64,000 bases of DNA from Gonatopus flavifemur (lineage: Eukaryota; Arthropoda; Insecta; Hymenoptera; Dryinidae): assembly GCA_018340375.1 (NCBI GenBank), contig JAFFJZ010000012.1:5766001-5830000 (forward strand). Direction: 5' to 3'. The notes under the pieces are model-generated. The model was not told the origin of the DNA and did no database searches. It worked only from the letters and a program-made list of their open reading frames with translations. Made by a program: the position numbers and the translations under genes. Each line of letters begins with the position of its first letter. Position 1 is the stretch's first letter. Shown here in pieces: positions 36,950-45,700 of this stretch.

Positions 36950-39900
36950 GTAAGAAATAGGATTTAAATTCACAGGAAGCAAAATCTAAACTTCATCCAA
37001 AATATATATGTATGTTTATCAAAATCCAATTACTTCGTGAAAATAATTTTGAAATTTTCTCGTGTATGCGAATGAGTGAACGAATAAATAACGGAAATTC
37101 AATTGGAAATTTATCTCGCTGTTTCGATCAATTTCAGTTTGCTCTCCGCTCTGATTGGGATAGGGGAAGATGAAGGGACTCAAATGAAAGTAATTCAACA
37201 AAAACAAAGGGGTGTGAACGTATATTTATGCCGTTCTTATGATATATTGGCATTGATTGGTACTCGAGTAGCAAGTCTTTCAGCAATTTCGAATCCCCGA
37301 CGAATCGCTTCGTCTTTTTCTTTAACGGTGAAAACAAGTAGCGGACCTCACCCCGTTGAAGGAAACGGTCAAAGGATCGAGAAATTAAAGAAATTCGCTA
37401 CTTCGAAGAAGTTCGAACTTCGCTACCAAAGTCTCGTCAATCAATCATCGATACATCCCGTGGACAATGATACGTGTATGATCATCGAAAATCATGGACG
37501 TGACAACTCCAGATGCTTTCTGTTTATCGCTAAGCGGCATACACGTATCCATGTGCATACATAAATATATATTCGAAGGTAGCAGAAAGAAAGGAAGAAA
37601 GAAAAAGAATGGAACAGAAAGAGAGGTTTACTGTTACTCTGGTATTACTGTACTTGCATGCACAACCAACGTACACTGGCCAGTCTACGGAGCAACCAGA
37701 TACCCACTTTCGCCATCTGCGCTTGGATGCCCTTGGCGATCAGTGCTTTCACAGCACCCTCTGCCGCTACCGGTGACTCAAAGTCTACAAAGCCATAACC
37801 TGAAATATGAAAGACAACTGAGTATATGTGACGATTATGATTCTTGCTCTTCTTGTTTGCATTCTTTGACCGACTGGTTGAATTCCATCGTTTCCTTGCA
37901 CGCCTGTTTTATTTTACTTCTTCATTCCGTTCCTTGAAAAGAATTTCTTGAAAGTAATGACAAACTTGAAACGTGACTGGAACCATGGGCAAATGGAAGA
38001 AAAATTGTATGTGTCTTTTTGAATCAGTTCCACTCTGGCAAAAAGGTAACATCTACATTGTTATAAATTTCTGATCGAATTTTCAATCACATGTAATGGA
38101 AGCAATTTCCACTCACGTCAATGAAAAATAATGTACAGTAGTATTGAAAATCCAATAACCGGTTCTTCAAATTTCATGCACATGTTCTTGATTGTTGAGA
38201 GAAATCATGATTGAAAATTCAATAACAAGTTCTTTAAATTTCATGCACATGTTCATGATTGTTGAAAAAAAAATCACCTTCACGAGATGCGAACGCGGGA
38301 CGTCGAATTCGGACGCCAAAGCTCTATCACTCAAGCCACTGCCACTTATGTGGAAGGGAGCATTTTTCTGTCTACACGACCTTGCGTTCATTCTTCAAAC
38401 TTGTGATGTAGAAACACTGAACAAATCGTGTGATCTAACTAGTACATAGTTGAAGTGGATACGTGGATGACTTCGTCAAAGCGTTAGTATACAGGGTGAC
38501 CCAAGTGAGAAAAATTGTATTTCAAGGGCGTATTCTGCAGCCATAATGCAAGAATTTCCCGGTTTTTTGAAGGTTAGTTTTTGAGATATGAGCATTTTTA
38601 GATTTTTTTTCATATCCAAACCAACTCGGATTATTTTTGTTATTTTCAGTTGGATGCTATTAGAGCCATGATTTGATTATAATTATAATGGTATTATTAT
38701 GTTATTATAATGGATTAAATTTTTTTCAAGTTTTTTCAATCACCTGTACATTAATTTCAATTTTCATGCACAATAACTTGAAAATTCAATAATATGTGTT
38801 TGGATTCTTATTTCAGTTCACAAAAATTGAATTTTCATTCACATATGTACATGATATTTCAAGAAATTTTTAACAGTGTAGGGACGGACTAGAAGAGAAT
38901 TCTCTGTTTTCGCGATCCTGGAATTGATGGAAAATGAAAAAAAAAAACAATTAATTTGTTAGTGAATTATTAAAAAAAAAAACTTTTCTGTAAAATTTTA
39001 TTCGAAGAACAGAATACTAGAGCAAAAAGTAATCCATAGACAGCTCCTGAGAGGGAGAGAATGAACACGTGAGTTGGTAAATGAGTCATGAACAAATGAG
39101 TAGTCATCAAAAAGGAAGACGAGAGGATTATGATTTTCATACAGAATAGATCTATGCGTTGCCCAGTGTTTGACTCAACATACGCGAAAAAGATAAGATT
39201 CTTGGAATAACAAATTGTTGCTCTTCCAGCAACGAGTTACAGCGTAACTTTTATGCAAAGATTAAGGAAAATGATAACTGCCGATTGGGAATTCAACCAG
39301 TCCATACGAAAGTAAAGAGAATTCAAAAGAAAGGATAAAATTTAATTAAGTACCTTTACATTTATTTGTGTTTTTGTCTAGAATCGCTTTCGTGGAAGTA
39401 ATAGTTCCGTATCTGCAAAAAATAACATACATCCATTTAGAAGAATAAAACGATATTCTGTGTTCAATTCCGTACTTCAAAATCCCAGTTTTGTTCCAAA
39501 TGAACATTCAAACTCATCATTCGATGGGAAAACACACATTCCCAACCGATACAATCCCCCCTTTCCGCAGGATAAATTTTAGAAATGTAATGCTTACTGA
39601 GAACACATATTAACAAGATCTTTGTCCGTTGTATTTTGGTTGAGGCCTCGAATATACAGATTGGTTTTTGACAATTGTTCCGCCTGTTGTCCTTGCATAG
39701 CGTTATTGCTAAGACTCGTGCTCATTGTTCCACTTTGACTGCCGGTAGCACTGCTCGAGCTGCTATTGGTATTAGCCGGAGAAGAGGCAGTTGGAACACG
39801 CTGTCCTCCGTACTGTTGTGAATAACGATCAAATTATATGAAGAATAAGTAGGAGAGAATCTTCTAGATAACTTACCGACGCGTGTTGTGCGTAGGTAGC

Positions 39901-40332
39901 AGGGGCGTAGGGATTAGCGTTGGGAGGAAGCTGCTGAGCGCCGACCGGCATTTGCGCGGCCGTCGCTGCTGCTACCGCGGCGGCCGACGCCGCGTTTGGA
40001 TATCTCGAGTACGGCGACGGATACGCGGTTGTGGCGGCTGCCGCGGCCGCCGCTGCTGCGGTTACAACGTGCGTGGTGCCCCAAGCGGCCGCTGCCGCGG
40101 CGTTTGGACGATATTGTACCGGATTTCCTCCTCGTGGCCCACCTGCCGCGTTCCCTTTCAATCCACCGTGACTTCCTCCACCTCCCCCGCCACCTCCGGC
40201 CGCAGTCGGCACGACTCCTACCCCACCGGCTCCAGCTCCTCCGCCACCTCCTCCGCCTCCACCACCGCCCCCGGCGCTACCAGCGTTACCGTTGTTTGAA
40301 CCCACGTACGTGGGTCGGGGACCATTGGTACC
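18725..40332 (-). CDS. shep: alan shepard (shep), RBMS-type RNA-binding protein; start exon not certain
   Basis: RNA-binding protein of the RBMS/shep family with two RRMs. In flies it acts in neurons on remodelling, mRNA handling and insulator activity. Nine exons join in phase (minus): 39877-40332, 39598-39812, 39354-39412, 37708-37799, 22346-22503, 21701-21854, 20700-20894, 20218-20310 and 18725-18877, 1,575 nt, 524 residues plus TAG. Order: Gly/Ala-rich low-complexity N-part (residues 1-152 of the visible part), a Ser/Asn linker, RRM1 with RNP2 LYIRGL and RNP1 KGYGFVDF, the family-specific link [13 protein letters not shown]2 with RNP2 LYIANL and RNP1 KGVGFARM, then a Tyr/Pro/Gln-rich tail. 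The first sure exon opens in phase 0 after TTTTAG with no nearby ATG, so initiation is further upstream. Introns are 60 bp to 15 kb; the 15.2-kb one is packed with palindromic transposons. Confidence 0.94.
19045..19325. mobile_element. 280-bp foldback with AAAGATAT/AAAAGACATCT words
   Basis: The left arm contains AAGTCTTATGCAACATGAAA and the right arm its complement; further pairs (TTCTTACTTCTAAAAGA) approach the centre. Shares AAAAGACATC words with the inner element at 51665-51808. Lies in the last shep intron. Confidence 0.75.
19637..19815. mobile_element. foldback with GAGTGAAA words
   Basis: CAGAAGTGAGCCTGTC and GACAGGCTCACTTCTG form perfect 16-bp ends, with repeated GAGTGAAA/TTTCACTC words inside. 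The element at 25062-25312 has the same words and different ends. Confidence 0.7.
19828..19952. mobile_element. AT-rich element with CAGCAC tips
   Basis: CAGCACAAAATATTTTG and, on the other strand, CAGCACCCTATATTTC. TATA-rich middle. No target duplication found. Confidence 0.5.
20218..20310 (-). CDS. shep: shep exon: C-terminal region 2
   Basis: 93 nt (31 codons) between TTCACAG and [24 protein letters not shown], then [11 protein letters not shown]. Confidence 0.9.
20509..20637. mobile_element. 129-bp hAT MITE with perfect 8-bp duplication
   Basis: ATGTAAAC at 20501-20508 and again at 20638-20645. Tips CAGGGAGCATGAACTCAAT and, on the other strand, CAGGGATCGTGAACTCAAT. It lies 62 bp from the shep exon at 20700. 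Confidence 0.9.
20700..20894 (-). CDS. shep: shep exon: Pro/Tyr/Gln-rich C-terminal region 1
   Basis: 195 nt (65 codons) between TTTCAG and [36 protein letters not shown] and [11 protein letters not shown]; matches the RBMS tail pattern MTLxYD and QNG. Confidence 0.91.
21282..21642. mobile_element. foldback with CTACGCCA words, CCC-GTGAAAA tip
   Basis: Left end CCGAAGTGAAAATATTTCTA; right end complement CCCTCGTGAAAATATTTCTG. Repeated TACGCCA/TGGCGTA words in both orientations. Lies in a shep intron, ending about 60 bp from the exon at 21701. Confidence 0.7.
21701..21854 (-). CDS. shep: shep exon: end of RRM2
   Basis: 154 nt after TTACAG. Completes R, then [28 protein letters not shown] and NKKKS, the typical end of RRM2, then MWRETGE before GTGCGT. 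Phase 0. Confidence 0.93.
22346..22503 (-). CDS. shep: shep exon: start of RRM2
   Basis: 158 nt after [21 protein letters not shown] contains RNP2 of RRM2; [12 protein letters not shown] and KGVGFAR carry most of RNP1. Ends AG before GTATTT, splitting the Arg codon. Confidence 0.94.
24423..24533. mobile_element. short CCCGAATGGAAA AT-rich element
   Basis: CCCGAATGGAAACATTTTC at the left and a degenerate right end GTGCAAATTTTTACCCC, TATA-rich inside. Another fragment with the same left tip is at 19346-19400. Confidence 0.45.
24798..25049. mobile_element. CACTGAAAAA foldback with AAATAAATATTTATTT words
   Basis: TA|CACTGAAAAAAAAATGTATTCC ... TTTTTTTTTCAGTG|TA, 252 bp. The arms pair almost throughout (TTGGAACCAAAATAATTTAT and its complement). 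Confidence 0.85.
25062..25312. mobile_element. foldback with AGAGTGAAA words
   Basis: Ends CTCTCTGAATTCCTTGGAGT and its complement near ACTCCAAGGAATTTAGAGAG, with repeated TTTTCACTC/GAGTG words. It lies 12 bp from the previous element. Confidence 0.75.
25405..25690. mobile_element. 286-bp near-perfect palindromic MITE (ATCTGGG family), copy 1
   Basis: CCCAGATAACACAC ... GTGTGTTATCTGGG. Both arms contain GAGCTCTGGAGGAGTTCAAT or its complement, and AAGAGCAAGAATAT/ATTCTTGCTCTT. The arms are about 130 bp with few mismatches, so this copy is relatively young. In the large shep intron. Confidence 0.88.
26022..26179. mobile_element. 158-bp palindrome nested in copy 2
   Basis: CCTGCTCAAAGAATCTCATT ... 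AATGAGATTCTTTAGGCAGG, with inner GATTCTGAT/AATCAGA words and CCGATGCAGA/TCTGCATCGG pairing. Confidence 0.75.
26243..26480 (+). mobile_element. CACGGAGA foldback with TTTGCTG words, full copy
   Basis: CA|CACGGAGAGAAAAAATTT ... TTTTTCTCCGTG|CA, 238 bp, with more than ten CAGCAAA/TTTGCTG words. Same family as 4147-4691. Here the target dinucleotide is CA. Confidence 0.85.
26750..27033. mobile_element. CCCTGGTGGAAAAA element
   Basis: CCCTGGTGGAAAAAATTTTT at the left and GTTTTTCCACCAGAG at the right. Interior of repeated TTGAATTTCATT/GAATTCCATT words. Tips match 5418-6157. Confidence 0.65.
27211..27745. mobile_element. ATCTGGG palindromic MITE, copy 3, split by a CACTG element
   Basis: Left AATAACACACGAGGAATTCT, right TGTGCGTTATCTGGG, with the same GAGCTCTGGAGGAGTTC core in both arms. 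The left arm is broken after CGAACTA by the insertion at 27286-27527. Confidence 0.82.
27286..27527. mobile_element. CACTG-type foldback nested in copy 3
   Basis: TA|CTGAATAAAAAATTTCTTTC ... AAATATTTTTCCCAGTG|TA. In the uninterrupted copies the host reads CTAATGAATCC, so the insertion duplicated TA. AAATATT/AATAAAT words. Confidence 0.8.
27763..27893. mobile_element. 131-bp foldback, possible hAT-like
   Basis: TGATCCTTCAAGAAGATCGA at the left and AAGGATTGATCTTCTTCAAA at the right; TATA-rich middle. The right end complement begins CAGTGATGGCGACC, which resembles hAT tips, but no target duplication was found. Confidence 0.5.
28992..29095. mobile_element. fragment of the ATCTGG palindromic family
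   Basis: ACACACACAAGAATCCC at one side and GGTGATTCTGGCGTGTTATC at the other. A related end (GGTGATTCTTGTGTGTGATC) is at 27095-27115. Confidence 0.45.
29490..29845 (+). promoter_or_regulatory. promoter-like cluster inside the shep intron
   Basis: Within about 90 bp: CCAAT (29494-29498), GCCGCCATTTT (29515-29525, YY1-like), ACGTCA (29532-29537, CRE half site), ATTGG (29540-29544), CTCCGCCCA and an initiator-like CTCAGTCC (29571-29578). A donor ATATG|GTAAAT follows at 29845. Could be a nested gene, an alternative promoter or a retroelement promoter. Confidence 0.4.
29908..29965 (+). CDS. possible first coding exon, signal-peptide-like [17 protein letters not shown]
   Basis: Between TCATTATAG and donor GTGAGC. 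The ATG at 29915 opens 17 codons, a Lys followed by a hydrophobic run, phase 0. A downstream acceptor with a strong pyrimidine tract at 32561 would add [17 protein letters not shown] and a stop at 32613-32615. Small, unconfirmed, no recognised family. Confidence 0.2.
32186..32252. mobile_element. 67-bp hAT MITE
   Basis: CAGGGATGCCAGCC and, on the other strand, CAGCGTTGCCAGTC. Flanks GTTCTGGG (32178-32185) and CTTCTGGG (32253-32260) agree at 7 of 8 bases. CAGGGxTGCCA is a classic hAT tip. Confidence 0.8.
34180..34339. mobile_element. 160-bp hAT MITE inside the mariner
   Basis: TTCCGAAT at 34172-34179 and 34340-34347. Tips CAGTGTTCC and GGAACACTG. Inner arms TCACGTGACTACATTTCGCA and their complement make it nearly a full hairpin. 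Confidence 0.93.
34430..34750. mobile_element. 321-bp palindromic MITE inside the mariner
   Basis: ACAGCACAACCACCGATCC ... GGATCGGTGGTTGTGCTGT; arms also carry ACATTTCTCCGTCGCCTC and GGGGGCGGACATTT. GC-rich arms of about 130 bp. No clear target duplication. Confidence 0.88.
35188..35281. mobile_element. 94-bp MITE inside the mariner, TAA duplication
   Basis: TAA at 35185-35187 and 35282-35284. Tips CGGGATACAAGCGTCGGTAA and, on the other strand, GGGCTACTAGCGTCGGTAAC. It breaks the mariner LETLKWE segment. A 3-bp TAA duplication fits PIF/Harbinger-type elements. The GATAC(A/T)AGCG tip recurs at 40673-40875. Confidence 0.85.
36883..36945. repeat. (GA)n microsatellite, about 31 units
   Basis: Uninterrupted GA tract preceded by a CA/TACA-rich stretch, about 0.8 kb upstream (transcript sense) of the 37.7-kb shep exon. 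Confidence 0.95.
37708..37799 (-). CDS. shep: shep exon: RNP1 of RRM1
   Basis: 92 nt after [17 protein letters not shown] is RNP1 of RRM1, then QAQMAK. The donor used here is GTGGGT, phase 0, joining AK to QQEQDPTN as in other RBMS/shep proteins. The frame stays open past this donor ([14 protein letters not shown]...), so a longer splice form is possible. Confidence 0.92.
38056..38878. mobile_element. CACTGTTA-type element with SINE-like insert
   Basis: TA|CATTGTTATAAATTTCTGA ... GAAATTTTTAACAGTG|TA. The arms both include GAATTTTCAATCACATGT-type sequence. The centre holds two tandem 65-bp units (38143-38273), a tRNA-like segment (38279-38348) and a CAGGGTGACCC tip near 38496, so it is a composite. 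Confidence 0.55.
38279..38348 (-). repeat. tRNA-derived SINE-like segment
   Basis: On the minus strand: a box A-like GTGGCTTGAGTGATAGAGC and, 30 bp on, a box B-like GCGTTCGCATCTCG. No good acceptor stem or intact anticodon arm, so a SINE head rather than a tRNA gene. Confidence 0.55.
39354..39412 (-). CDS. shep: shep exon: middle of RRM1
   Basis: 59 nt between TTTTGCAG and GTACTT. Encodes [19 protein letters not shown] and completes split codons on both sides. Confidence 0.93.
39598..39812 (-). CDS. shep: shep exon: Ser/Asn linker and start of RRM1
   Basis: Acceptor CAACAG, then [26 protein letters not shown] and STSLSNN, all close to fly shep, and [13 protein letters not shown] (RNP2 of RRM1). 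Ends two bases into a Gln codon before GTAAGC. Confidence 0.93.
39877..40332 (-). CDS. shep: shep exon: poly-Gly/Ala N-terminal region
   Basis: 456 nt, phase 0 at both ends. Begins [15 protein letters not shown], then a glycine-rich block, a block of alanines around [18 protein letters not shown], and [20 protein letters not shown] before donor GTAAGT. GC is far above the surroundings because of Gly, Ala and Pro codons. Low complexity of this kind is typical of the disordered N-terminus of shep proteins. Confidence 0.9.
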
Positions 40333-40672
40333 CTAAAACGTGAAAAAGAAACAAATGTTGAAATCTATTTCAATTCATCCGACATCTTTCATCATCTCTC
40401 GCGGAGAATTTGATCCGTCGAAGAGTGCGTTAAGAGAGAGGAAGAGATTGTTACTATCATTTTTTCCAACAATCCAGTAATGTTCGTAAAACTTCATGAT
40501 TAGAGATCTTCTTTCGATTCGCATTGGAAACATGTTTCGTTCAATAAATATTGAAATTCACAATTGTGTAAATAAATACTTTGAAAAAAAAGAACTTCTT
40601 TTTCACACTGTGCAAGGATTTTAAGATAAAAAAAACAGAAGATAATGACTACTCCACGAATTAATGGGTTAA

Positions 40673-40875
40673 AGAGATACTAGCGCCGTGATAGCAGCCA
40701 AATCGTTTATGACAAACTACGGCCAAACGCTTCATCTCAATCAAAATATCGCTCTGTACAGCACTTCTCTGATTCGAGTAGAGGTGCTGCACAGAGTGAT
40801 ATTTTAATTAATATAACGTGTTTGCCTGTAGTTTGTTATAAACGATTTGGCTGCTGCCACCCCGCTAGTATCACC
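40673..40875. mobile_element. 203-bp foldback with GATACTAGCG tips
   Basis: AGAGATACTAGCG ... CGCTAGTATCACCT; inner arms AGCAGCCAAATCGTTTAT and AAACGATTTGGCTGCT pair. Lies 340 bp upstream of the first sure shep exon. Confidence 0.75.
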
Positions 40876-43800
40876 TCGAAAAAAGAAAAGAATGAAGATT
40901 CATCTATCCTGAAATGCAAAGCCAGGGTTTCCCTCAGCCGACAAGAGGCTTTATCAATTAAATAGCACACGCTTCAACTTCTCTTTCATCTTGGATGCGA
41001 AGTAATGATATCAAACAGGGTGGTGTTCAGGACGACTTCCGTTCTATTCAATTTAAATAACATAGATTGGACCCCATCCGAAGCCCTAAGTGAGTTCTCA
41101 AAAAGTGTGAATTCAAAGAACTACCCAGCCTTCGAATGATGAATTGCATTTTAAGAGGAAAGTTTCACAAATTCCTTCAATTTTCAAGATGGAATCCTGT
41201 ATTCATTAAAAATCGATTTGTAAAGGAGTATAGAATTAGAGGTTGGAATGTACTTGAAGGCAATACGTGCCGTTTCTCGTGGTACCGTATTCCAACGACG
41301 CTGCTTGAAAGTTAAATCTTTTCTCGTGTGCGGTAGTGCCCGAATCAAAGCGTGACAAGAATTTTTCTTGTTCTTATTATCGAACGCTTGACCATGCGAG
41401 GTCACAGATAACAGATAATAAGGAGGGGTGGATTACTCTTATCGCCTTTCCCTCCATCACTGATACTTATTTCGGTGTTAACAAATTCAAACGTGGTACA
41501 GCGATACCAACGTTGGTGAAAAAGTTGATACAAGATTGAGAAGTTTCTATGCGCGCTGTATTCCTTTCAGTTCACAACACTGCACATCATAGGATTATTT
41601 TTGAAATTTGCGAATGGAGTGATTTTGGGACTGGTATTCCCGTCTGGAATTGAATCCGTGATGTCGCAAAGAGATAGGACTGCACGATGAAAGGAGAAGT
41701 TCACGATGAATTCATCTGATAAGATTTACTCTCAAACGAAATGTATAAAAAAAAGTGCGAAACTTTCAGTGATGGATATTCACAAATTTATAAAGATTCA
41801 TATATAGCTGAAATCCCAAACTTCGAGATCTATAGGAGTGTTTAAATTCAGTGGTTTATGGAGAATATATCACCGGATGGAGCCACCTCTGAACTTGCAT
41901 TCTCTGCAATTATGGATATAAAAGGAGATGTATTCTTACACTTCTGTTCGGTGATCGAAATACGAACAGTTTTATAAGGCAAACCTCAAATCATCTGAAG
42001 GATAATAGAATTTACATCTTGATTTCATATTGCAAATATTGATATGTGACAAATGTTTGAATATCAGTATCAGTATTTTATGAAAAACCAAGTGTGTTAA
42101 GATAAGTAGTTCGTGTTTAGTACTCATGTTTTATGGATCAGTTTTTGCAGTATATTAAATATATTTTTCCAAAACGATTTTCGCTTCAAACTGTCAACTA
42201 AAATTCATGAACAATGTTGCAATTAGGGACGATATTTAAATAGAAACAAAATTTTTCCAAAAGGATATCATGATATATCTTTGAGATATTTTCAAATATG
42301 TTTATAAGATATATGAGATCTGTGCAAAATAGAGTTTCTTATATGATGATTTCATGATAGATACTTTCTCACTGTTCTTTGAACGTTCTTCTTATGCCTC
42401 TTTGATTGAATTTCGTTTTAGCAGATTTCTCGAATAAATTAACTATATGAGTCATTATATAATTCTCGTTTACAACAGCTATAATTTCTTAAAAAAAAAA
42501 ATCGGATATTCTTAAGGAGATATAGAATTGTTTGAAGAGTAACTGATGGAAATGAGAGTGTCCATAAAATTTGTTCTCTCACTCTCTAAATTTCTCGGAA
42601 TGAAAATATTACAATTTCAAGAAGACTACACTGACAGAAAACCATCAGGTTGAAACATTCATAGTCGCAATAAAATCTGGTTCTGACAATCAAATGAAAT
42701 GATTGAAGCCAAAATTGATGAAATTTTCAGAAAATGCAGATTTCGAGGTGGAATTAAAGATATTAATCATATCAGAAAATCTTTCTTGTCAACGGGACAA
42801 GATTATCTTGAATCTATTAGCTTCAATTGGAGTTTTTCAGAAAAGTTGAATATATCTTACCACGCCAAAAACGCGTCAACATGCGACATCCATGTACTCG
42901 TGTTCATTCAGTTGAAATCTGATGCGACGCAAACATCAATGGATATGCAATGAAGGTAGTTTTCTTTCAAGGGTAGCATGTATAATCTCATTATATAGCC
43001 TAATGTACGTTAGAAAGGGAAGTCTTCAATTCGATACAAGCCCGATACTGCACACACTGGTCTCGAATGGTTATATTCTACACAAATTCTTCTCTGATTG
43101 GAAACAACCCGACATCTTTTGTGTCGAATTGAGATTGTGCAGAATAAACCAACTCGAATTCTTTGTCTGTAGAATCTAATGATTCGATATCAGTGTCCAG
43201 AATCAGAATTGAAGTCTTCTCGTTGGAAAAATTGAATTCCAGATCTCAAAAACTGTTTATAATTATTCAACGCTAAATTTGTGGGTGTAGTCTGCATAAC
43301 TCTGCTCCGCGAACACAGTAATTCAACGATTGAATAATCACTAACCTCCTGTGATGAAGAGAATAATAACAAATTAGCAGTCAGATTCCTCAGTCCAAAG
43401 AATTGACATACCAATCTTTTGTCCGACTCTCCACAAAGATCACGATTCTGCAGACATTTTTTTCCTTGGAAAATTCGAGACTGTGATACGCCATATAGCG
43501 TTTGGACCCTCTCTGAGATGAAAGATTTTTTCGCACTGTTATTAGAACCCTTGGAGATTGATAATCTAAGATTGGTTTTTTTTATCTCCATCTCGAAAAA
43601 TCGAAGCTAACAGAAAAAAAAACAATTCAAGTTTCGCCCCACCTATTACTTCTATATTCTTTTTCTGCAAAAATAAAGCTGAATCAATTGATACAGAAAA
43701 TGAATTATTTTTCCTCAATTTCAGGAGACGACTTCTTTAGGGGAATATTAAAAGTCAAGTATATCTCATCAGATCCTAATTTTTATGGAATTTTATTCGT

Positions 43801-44800
43801 ACAATCGTTAAAATCCTCCAAATAGTCAATAATTCCTGTTGGAAAATGATGTAGTTGTATTGCAAAACTCATGAAAGTTTTGATTTTGAGAATTAGGGTA
43901 AATAGGGGTGAGATGACGCATTCTCTCGATCCTCTACAGCACAAAATAATCTATCAAACCTTGTTCACGCAAGAAAAAGATGAAGATTCAATGACAATCT
44001 TTCTAAATTTTCCTTGAGTAAATGAGGTTCGATGTATTATTCTGTGCTTTAGTGGAGCGTAAAAGTGCGGCATCTTACCGTGATTTACTCTACATGGACT
44101 TGAAAAAGGTAGGTATAGAGATATATAGATAGTATAAAAATTTCTATATAAAATTGAAATCTTACAAACCATGTTTTCAACATTCGAATAGGAATTGTAA
44201 ATGGATTCCCATAATTGTCGATCTTTCATTCAAAGCACAATTATTCAAAATAGAGTTGAGAATTGATTTCCCCCTGCTCTGAAAATAAGGAAAATTGAAA
44301 CTTGATCCCTGGTCGAAAAATTTGAACGGTTTTTGTCTTCATGCTTGATTTTTAGACTGAGTTTGTTCTCATTTGTAAATATTACCTGACAAAAATAGAA
44401 TTCTTTCAAAATTCAAGTCTAAATTTTGAAAAAATCCTTTCTTTGTTCGTAATATTCATGAATCAGGACAAAAATGCACAAATTATTTCGACTGATGATG
44501 TATTTGGCAGTTATGATTCGGAAATTTCAGTGATACAAGTCTCATTACGTCGAGAAAACTTTTAAAAAACATTAGACTTGAATTCCGCATCGATTTGCTC
44601 TGATTTCTCAGGTCCAGCTTCATTTTTCATTCATTCTGTATCGGTGAAATAGGACAACTAAGGTTTTTATCTTTGCCAAACGGAAATTCATATCCATAAC
44701 TGTGGAAGCGTCGTAGATATTCTCTCGCCTATTATGATTTCAAATAACCTACGTATCCCATCACATCTTTATTTAGTGAAAACTAAAATTAATGATATTA
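40876..44800. other. no gene recognised
   Basis: AT-rich, with scattered short open frames; the longest (minus, 43190-43591, 133 codons) has no motif or splice support. A single CACTGACAGAAAA end is at 42631. A remnant with CCCTGGTCGAAAAATT is at 44308. Confidence 0.45.
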
Positions 44801-45027
44801 CACTGAAAGAATTTCACTTGAAAAATTACCGTGAAATTCCAGTGATCGAGGAACAAGTAAACATTTTTCAAAATATTACTGTGCATTCTGTAAAACTTGT
44901 GGAAAGTATCGTTTGTTTAGAAATTCACTCGTTTTTACAAGCTGCACAGTAATTTTCTGAAGAATTTTCACTGGTCCTTCGATTACTGAAATTTCACGGT
45001 AATTTTTACAACAGAATTCTTTCAGTG
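44801..45027. mobile_element. CACTGAAAG foldback, TA target
   Basis: TA|CACTGAAAGAATTTCACTTG ... AACAGAATTCTTTCAGTG|TA, 227 bp. Repeated ATTACCGTGAAATT/AATTTCACGGTAAT words. Confidence 0.85.
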
Positions 45028-45489
45028 TATAAAAGAAACAAATAGGGAAAGTATTAATACTTTTTTTATTCATCCGAGAATTTGATATTCTGAAGAGAAG
45101 TTTTGAGATGAAGCAAAACTATTTGATATCTGATGATGAACAAATGATACAGAAAAGAAAATATCGCATTGAATAAAATATCTACGAGATATCGAAATCA
45201 TAAACAACATAAATCATCACCATCGAAACCATCGAAAACAGAAATGAAAGAGTTGGAGGAAACGATTACAGGAAGAGGTCAAGGTCAGATAATAATGCAG
45301 CAATGAATATAAAATTATTATTCAAGACATAACTGATAACATAGGTACACGAATGTTGATTCAAGGTACATGAAAAAATTAGCAGATGCAACAAGTGACC
45401 TTACATTATCTAAGAATGTAAAATTGTTGGGATGAACGAACTATCTCGTGCACGAAGGTGGAAAACTGCTTTTTTCTCTACAACTGTTG

Positions 45490-45700
45490 TCTTTGTAATC
45501 CATTGTTTTATGAAGCTGAAACTGGCAGCCGCAAAGCGAGCAGCCAATTGTCATAATTTTTTACATTAAATGTTTATTGAGGATTTAAGGTTTTGAAACG
45601 GTCAATGGGATTCTACTTGATTGATTTCTGGTAGGAATCAATCTTCAACAACGTTTAATCAAAAGTTATAAGAAGTGGCTGCTAGTTTCAGTTTCTTTTT
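45490..45700. repeat. imperfect foldback
   Basis: Left GAAGCTGAAACTGGCAGCC, right AGTGGCTGCTAGTTTCAGTT. About 170 bp apart, inner pairing AATGTTTATTGA/TCAA.CGTTTAATC is weaker. Confidence 0.45.

Larger units (their letters stand above)
22504..37707 (-). other. shep: 15.2-kb shep intron between RRM1 and RRM2 exons
   Basis: The intron separates the exon coding RNP1 of RRM1 from the exon starting RRM2. It holds the palindromic elements at 24.8-27.7 kb, the mariner nest at 33.8-35.6 kb, a possible plus-strand promoter and small exon at 29.5-30.0 kb and the GA tract at 36.9 kb. Between these, at 22.6-24.4, 28.0-28.9, 30.0-33.7 and 35.7-37.6 kb, I see only AT-rich sequence and minor repeat scraps. 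Confidence 0.85.

Noticed and set aside
38279..38348. Functional tRNA gene
   Set aside because: No paired acceptor stem or usable anticodon arm; only box A and box B resemblance.
39883..40343. Arg-rich plus-strand frames opposite the shep exon
   Set aside because: Antisense shadow of the Gly/Ala-rich shep coding exon.
43190..43591. 133-codon minus-strand open frame
   Set aside because: No recognisable motif, no splice support, base composition like its surroundings; frames of this length arise by chance in a window of this size.
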